A stretch of DNA of 64,000 nucleotides from Anaerolineaceae bacterium (lineage in GTDB: Bacteria; Chloroflexota; Anaerolineae; Anaerolineales; Anaerolineaceae): NCBI GenBank assembly GCA_016841525.1, contig JAENYZ010000003.1:186001-250000 (forward strand). The letters are read 5' to 3'. Positions 63,195 to 64,000 of the stretch are shown here, in pieces. The translations under genes and the position numbers were made by a program. The notes beneath the pieces are model-generated. The model was not told where the DNA came from. It saw only the letters and a program-made list of their open reading frames with translations, and made no database searches. Each line of letters starts with the position of its first letter. Within the stretch, counting starts at the first letter, position 1.

Positions 63195-63437
63195 ATGGAC
63201 TACGGATTGATCGGCAAGATCGAAAAAGCCAAAAGATATGCAGAGGAACGTGAACGGATTACATTCAAGTCATTTACGGTGACATTTGAAGGTGAGAACA
63301 ATGACCATACAGTAACTTATGATGAAGGAAAATGGCATTGCACCTGTGATTTTTTCCAAACCCGAGGCCGCTGCAGTCACACCATGGCACTCGAGACGAT
63401 TCTTGAGGACATGGTCGACCTTGCTCAAGTTGGCTGA
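63195..63437 (+). CDS. Small SWIM zinc-finger protein
   Basis: 80 residues. The SWIM motif is CTCDFFQTRGRCSH (CxC then CxH), preceded by an amphipathic N-terminal half. SWIM modules bind DNA or protein; no partner domain is fused here. GAAAGGAAA precedes the ATG. A terminator follows. Confidence 0.85.
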   Translation: MDYGLIGKIEKAKRYAEERERITFKSFTVTFEGENNDHTVTYDEGKWHCTCDFFQTRGRCSHTMALETILEDMVDLAQVG

Positions 63438-63472
63438 TGTAAGATCCTCCCGATCAGAATAAGTTCGTATTC

Positions 63473-63499
63473 AGGCCGTGTTCAGTCACGGCCTTTTTT
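63473..63499 (+). terminator. Intrinsic terminator of the SWIM gene
   Basis: AGGCCGTG-TTCAGT-CACGGCCT, eight-bp stem plus six T, about 35 bp after the stop. Confidence 0.9.
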
Positions 63500-63584
63500 G
63501 TTTAGGTGGGAATAATCATGCCTGAAAAGGGTCAAAACCCCTGTTCCAGGTATTGAATGGTGCATCAGACAGCTTCAGCAAGCT

Positions 63585-64000
63585 TTACCAATCCGGTGCC
63601 CAGGGGCCGTCCACCAGCCGGACCCTTTTATCAAGGTTGTCCAGCGCTTGCATATCCTCATCGTCCAGTTTGAAGAAAATATCCGCATTTTCCAGGATCC
63701 GTCCCTCATGGGTTGACTTTGGAATGACGACAAGATCATGATTGATTCCCCAGGCTAACATTACCTGAGCCGGGGTTTTATCATGCTTTTCTGCTACCCG
63801 TTGAATTTCTTTATTATCAAAAAACTTTGCCCTTGCGATGGGGCTGTAAGCCTCGATCAGGATGTCTTTATTCCGGCAGTATTCGAGCAATTCCTTTTGA
63901 TAGAGGAAGGTATGGAATTCAACCTGGTTAACTGCAGGGACAACATCGGTTTCTTCCAAGAGTTTGTCTAGCAAGGGAATTGTAAAATTGCTCACGCCGA
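63585..64000 (-). CDS. Aldo/keto reductase, C-terminal part
   Basis: The frame runs from the window edge (GVSNFTIPLLDKLL) to a stop at 63585. AKR landmarks are VPAVNQVEFHTFLYQKELL, CRNKDILIEAYSPIAR and the NADP-binding VIPKSTHEGRILENADIF. The N-terminal half with the catalytic Asp-Tyr-Lys-His lies beyond the window. Reductase of carbonyl compounds. Confidence 0.9.
   Translation of the reverse strand, partial: GVSNFTIPLLDKLLEETDVVPAVNQVEFHTFLYQKELLEYCRNKDILIEAYSPIARAKFFDNKEIQRVAEKHDKTPAQVMLAWGINHDLVVIPKSTHEGRILENADIFFKLDDEDMQALDNLDKRVRLVDGPWAPDW

Noticed and set aside
1-64000. CRISPR arrays, prophage or defence islands
   Set aside because: No regularly spaced direct repeats, cas genes, phage structural genes or restriction systems were seen.

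Overview
The window looks like a chromosomal segment of a Chloroflexota bacterium, most probably class Anaerolineae. This is inferred from gene content and style, since no marker search could be run. The reasons are secreted proteins and lipoproteins with long Thr/Pro linkers, cellobiose phosphorylase genes of the GH94 family, VanW/G5-type and M23/LysM wall proteins, UPF0014 (FetB), moderate GC and Gram-positive-like cell-envelope genes with almost no mobile elements. It contains no phage, IS transposase or CRISPR array.

Layout. 1-4.4 kb (minus): edge of an MFS transporter, a phosphoribosyltransferase, a membrane protein and PriA. 4.7-12.5 kb: a tail-anchored Ser/Thr kinase, a GDPD plus degenerate GH3-like surface protein operon, an Ldh2-type dehydrogenase, a small lytic transglycosylase and a methyltransferase. 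12.5-18.2 kb: SRP RNA (minus), dnaN, a PEP-synthase-like ATP-grasp protein, a small unknown gene, two perfect parS sites and rtcA. 18.6-25.6 kb: mostly minus-strand housekeeping and accessory enzymes (FkbM methyltransferase, acyltransferase, GH13 with its TetR regulator, nitroreductase, Gfo/Idh oxidoreductase, GNAT, OsmC). 25.56-26.06 kb: a gene-free stretch with a phased DnaA-box cluster and an AT-rich tract, which I read as oriC. 26-34.4 kb: nucleotidyltransferase, deoxynucleoside kinase, cytochrome c maturation genes ccmE-ccmF and ccmH-thioredoxin separated by an inverted M28 peptidase, and the iron exporter fetAB.

34.4-45.6 kb: SLC13 permease with TrkA-C domains, VanW protein, Trm112-like zinc ribbon, an ABC-exporter remnant, DegV, two SIMPL lipoproteins, glutamate dehydrogenase with a structured leader, a candidate small RNA, a Thr/Pro lipoprotein and a MEMO1-family protein. 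45.8-54.1 kb: two different GH94 phosphorylases flanking a complete polar amino-acid ABC transporter operon. 54-57.4 kb: repeats, an M23/LysM peptidase, then an ssb-DUF3467-translin operon. 57.4-64 kb: lipoprotein esterase, tRNA-Pro, GT2, RNase HII, a repeat-rich gap, a split glutamine-dependent NAD synthetase (nadE plus nitrilase), GNAT, SWIM zinc-finger protein and the edge of an aldo/keto reductase.

The observations I consider strongest are the oriC and parS pair (with dnaN in the same neighbourhood but no dnaA in the window), the ssb-DUF3467-translin operon as an uncharacterised nucleic-acid-processing unit, the Cys-type CcmE, and two unassigned structured RNA candidates around gdhA.
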